Assembly (NCBI RefSeq): GCF_009730915.1
Contig: NC_052487.1
Span: 2,604,001 to 2,668,000, forward strand
Direction of reading: 5' to 3'
DNA length: 64,000 bases
Origin: Dioscorea cayenensis subsp. rotundata
Lineage: Eukaryota; Streptophyta; Magnoliopsida; Dioscoreales; Dioscoreaceae
The stretch's first letter is position 1. Each line of letters opens with the position of its first letter. Below the pieces are notes generated by a model, which saw only the letters and a program-made list of their open reading frames with translations, was not told where the DNA came from and did not search any database. A program made the position numbers and the translations under genes. Positions 61,628 through 64,000 of the stretch are shown piece after piece.

Positions 61628-61684
61628 CTGACACCGGTGCCCTTCCTAGCTCACCACTTTGAAAAAAAATTCCTTTCTTGAAAC

Positions 61685-61996
61685 ATGTCTCTAGGGTTTA
61701 CCTCCCAAACCCTAGTTTTCAAACCCCATCATATTCATCCCCCACTCCTTTCTCTTTCTCTTTCTCCATCTCCATCTCTCTCTCTCTCTCTCTGTCTATA
61801 TATATATATATATATATACCCACCAAACCTTCATCTCCCTCCCCACCTACACAACCACCAAACTCCATGTCTGATAACCAGGGCGCCATGGTGGACCTCC
61901 GCAGAGGTCCTTGGACTCTTGAAGAAGACTCTCTCCTTGTCCACTACATTGCTCTTCATGGTGAAGGCCGTTGGAATCTCCTTGCTCGCTCTTCCG
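61685..61996 (+). promoter_or_regulatory. Upstream ORF overlapping the MYB start
   Basis: ATG at 61,685 opens a frame ([12 protein letters not shown]) that runs past the MYB start codon in a different frame throughout exon 1. If the transcript starts at the TATA box described, ribosomes would meet this ATG first, which would lower MYB translation. No other role is claimed. Confidence 0.45.
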
Positions 61997-62062
61997 GTAT
62001 ATATATATATATATATATATTTTTATATTTACATATATGCATGCATGCATGCATACATATAT

Positions 62063-62095
<33 letters not shown>

Positions 62096-62811
62096 TAGTT
62101 TATATATATATATATATTTATGTGTGTATTAATTTGTTATTGATAGGGTTGAAGAGGACTGGAAAGAGTTGTAGACTGAGATGGTTGAACTACTTGAAGC
62201 CAGATGTTAAACGTGGGAATCTAAGTCCTGAAGAACAATTCTTGATACTTGAACTTCATTCAAGGTGGGGAAACAGATGGTCTAGGATTGCACAACATCT
62301 TCCTGGAAGGACTGATAATGAAATCAAGAATTATTGGAGAACTAGAGTTCAGAAACAAGCTAGACAGATGAAGATAGATTCAAATAGTTCTTTGTTTGCT
62401 GATGCTGTTCGGTGTTTTTGGATGCCAAGGTTGCTTGAAAAGATGCAAGCTTCTTCTTATTCTTCTTCTACTTCTTCAACTACTACTGTTACTAATAATA
62501 GTAATACTAGTTGTTCTTCTTATTCAATGGTTAATGGATGTCTTCCTTTAAGCTGTGGAAGTTCTAATAATGAGAAGAAAAATCATGAGGTGGTGGTGGT
62601 GAATCAAAGTGGGTCAGAGTTGATGTTCAATAACTCACTGACAAGTTCAGGGATGATGAATGAGATGCCAAGTAGCAATAGTTCATTAATGGATGATGAT
62701 GAGCTTGGTCCATTGTTGATGGAGAACTCTTTGATGGAGAATGATGAGTCATGGGCCATGGATGAGTTTTGGCATGCTAGAAATGTGCATGAGTGGGGTG
62801 GTGGAATGTAG
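61867..62811 (+). CDS. R2R3-MYB transcription factor, subgroup 20-like
   Basis: Two exons, 61867-61996 and 62147-62811, join to 264 aa. R2 (about 12-62) has [26 protein letters not shown] and [14 protein letters not shown]3 (about 63-114) has [20 protein letters not shown] and [18 protein letters not shown]. The stretch after R3 ([14 protein letters not shown]) is typical of the MYB2/MYB78/MYB108/MYB62 group, which acts in jasmonate, ABA, phosphate-starvation and anther-opening responses. The C-terminus is Ser/Asn-rich, then acidic, likely an activation region. The usual second intron inside R3 is absent. The 150-bp intron has no stop codon in the reading frame, and the frame is also open upstream of the ATG. 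The first in-frame ATG is at 61,867. Confidence 0.88.
61997..62146 (+). other. Stop-free, in-frame MYB intron with microsatellites
   Basis: The intron is 150 bp, a multiple of three, from GTATATATA to TTGATAG. It contains TA tracts, a GCAT run and a GAT run of about ten units (62,064-62,094). Read in the MYB frame it has no stop and would encode tyrosine/isoleucine-rich and poly-aspartate sequence. If retained, it would insert 50 residues in the recognition-helix region of R2. Confidence 0.8.
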
Positions 62812-62819
62812 AATTTTTT

Positions 62820-64000
62820 TTTTTTTGTATTTTTATTTTTCTATGTTTAGTAGTTGTTTGAGTGTGTTGAGGGTGTTCATGTTTGTTGTTTTGTTTCCTC
62901 TTGTGGATGGTTGTAGTGTTCTCTTTGAAAGCAATTGCATGGTGTAGTCATTTCACTTAAAAATGTGATGGTTTTTGTTTTCTTTTTCCCAAAATGAAGA
63001 ATCTTGCACTTGTTCATTTAATGACACGTGTAAAAAGAAAGGACAAGTTAAAGATTGAAGCTGTTTGTACATATGTATGAATTATATGTTTACACATGAA
63101 ATTCAACAATCTCGTCTGGAAGGCATAATTAAGTAAACATTAGTTAGAGTATCACAACAAGTGTCATTCATGTGAGGGAAAGTCACTGTGGAACTAGACT
63201 TCCTTCTACGGAAGTGACCCCACAGTTAAGTGGATAGCATCACAAGTATGACATAAAAATGGCCTGGTGATTGAGATAAATGGCGTGAGTGAGGGATCAG
63301 GAACTAGATGATGATGCCATCTTTTCTGTTTGTTTTATTTTTATTTATTTATTTTTTTTAGAACAATCTAATCAGATAGAGAGAGAAGATGTGATTGATC
63401 ACATGGCTTCAGGGTTCTGTTCTACCTTGGGATTATTGTTATGGGTTGGATGAATAGGATAAATATATAAATAAATAAATAACATCAAATAATTGACATT
63501 TATTTATTATTGTTTTTATTTTTCTATTAGAGCTTTGGGAGGAGTGATACTGTGCATGATTGGGATATGGCTATTCTTGGAAGCAACACAAAGCTTCTCA
63601 AATTGATCCTTTCTACATGTCCTCTAATGATTATCTCTTTTTTTTTAATAGACTAAAAGAGTAACTTAAACATCGTCCAGGTTGCAATTCAAATAGTACT
63701 ATTTTGATGTTGATGCAAAACTCACAAGTAGATAAAAATTTCTAAGTAAATCACTGTCACTCACTATTGCACTTCAGCATTCCAGCTTAGAAGAACATCA
63801 TGCTATCAGTTCATAATCCCCAACTAATATCCATGCTTATTTGACCTTTTGAGGAGAACAAATCAATTGGGACACCATTAGATTACTTATCATATTGATT
63901 AAAGAAATGATTTTCAACTCTTCAACATGGTAGCTCTTATATAGACTTTCTCATAACCAGCCAGAAAACACATTGAGAAAAAAAAATGTAGGGGAAGAAT
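62820..64000. other. Downstream spacer of the MYB gene
   Basis: T-rich 3' sequence follows the stop codon, then AT-rich DNA with one notable hairpin at 63,185-63,226. No further gene is recognised before the window ends. Confidence 0.5.
63185..63226. repeat. Nested hairpin
   Basis: ACTGTGG (63,185-63,191) pairs with CCACAGT (63,220-63,226). Inside these, ACTTCC (63,198-63,203) pairs with GGAAGT (63,210-63,215) around the loop TTCTAC. The two stems are separated by short unpaired bases. Confidence 0.5.

Noticed and set aside
51314-62811. Functional cluster of hormone and stress genes
   Set aside because: Nuclease, bHLH, MYB and ABA4 share no single pathway and lie on both strands; chance neighbourhood is the simplest reading.

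Overview
This window is eukaryotic nuclear DNA from a flowering plant. The genes are intron-rich with GT-AG splicing, there are chloroplast and secretory targeting peptides, the gene families are plant families, the intergenic DNA is very AT-rich, and Copia, TRIM, SINE, Mutator-like and Harbinger-like elements are present. I cannot name the species; nothing seen separates monocot from eudicot safely. No bacterial, organellar or CRISPR features were seen.

Layout. Positions 1-9,700 hold degenerate, duplicated gene-like DNA: two diverged copies of one minus-strand block (about 2,031-3,440 and 7,856-8,890), a broken Myb/SANT-like gene of the Harbinger ORF1 type (4,682-5,403), and a small Mutator-like MITE with a 9-bp target duplication. 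Positions 9,764-10,522 are a TRIM retrotransposon with only about 33 bp between its LTRs, itself hit by a Mutator-like MITE. Positions 11,359-17,858 (minus) are a complete 14-exon SMP/C2 tether gene (NTMC2T3/SYTF-like, 832 aa). A quiet AT-rich interval (18-22.9 kb) ends in three diverged tandem repeats and a single-exon gene for an acidic, one-helix protein of unknown function (22,987-23,919, minus).

Positions 27,983-34,395 are a decayed Copia element with a TTTAT target duplication. Positions 34,690-39,072 have 149-bp inverted ends and carry a broken LRR receptor gene, so this looks like a Pack-MULE. It is interrupted by a probable 2.7-kb solo LTR that in turn carries a tRNA-type SINE with a perfect 17-bp duplication. 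Two Harbinger/Tourist-like elements with TTA duplications follow (40,150-40,586 and 41,645-42,472).

From 42.8 kb lies a gene-dense block: a TMEM214-like ER membrane protein (42,812-47,609, plus), ABA4 for neoxanthin formation in plastids (48,659-50,665, plus), a secreted S1/P1-type nuclease (51,314-52,803, plus), a BEE-like bHLH factor (53,283-54,383, minus) and, after 7 kb of AT-rich spacer, a subgroup-20-like R2R3-MYB (61,867-62,811, plus). Several of these families touch hormone, stress or senescence pathways (ABA precursor supply, brassinosteroid-type bHLH, senescence-type nuclease, stress-type MYB). Plants do not normally group such genes by function, so I treat the proximity as coincidence.

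Exon structures were assembled by hand from reading frames, splice sites and remembered family sequences. All joined lengths keep frame, but no transcript data were available.
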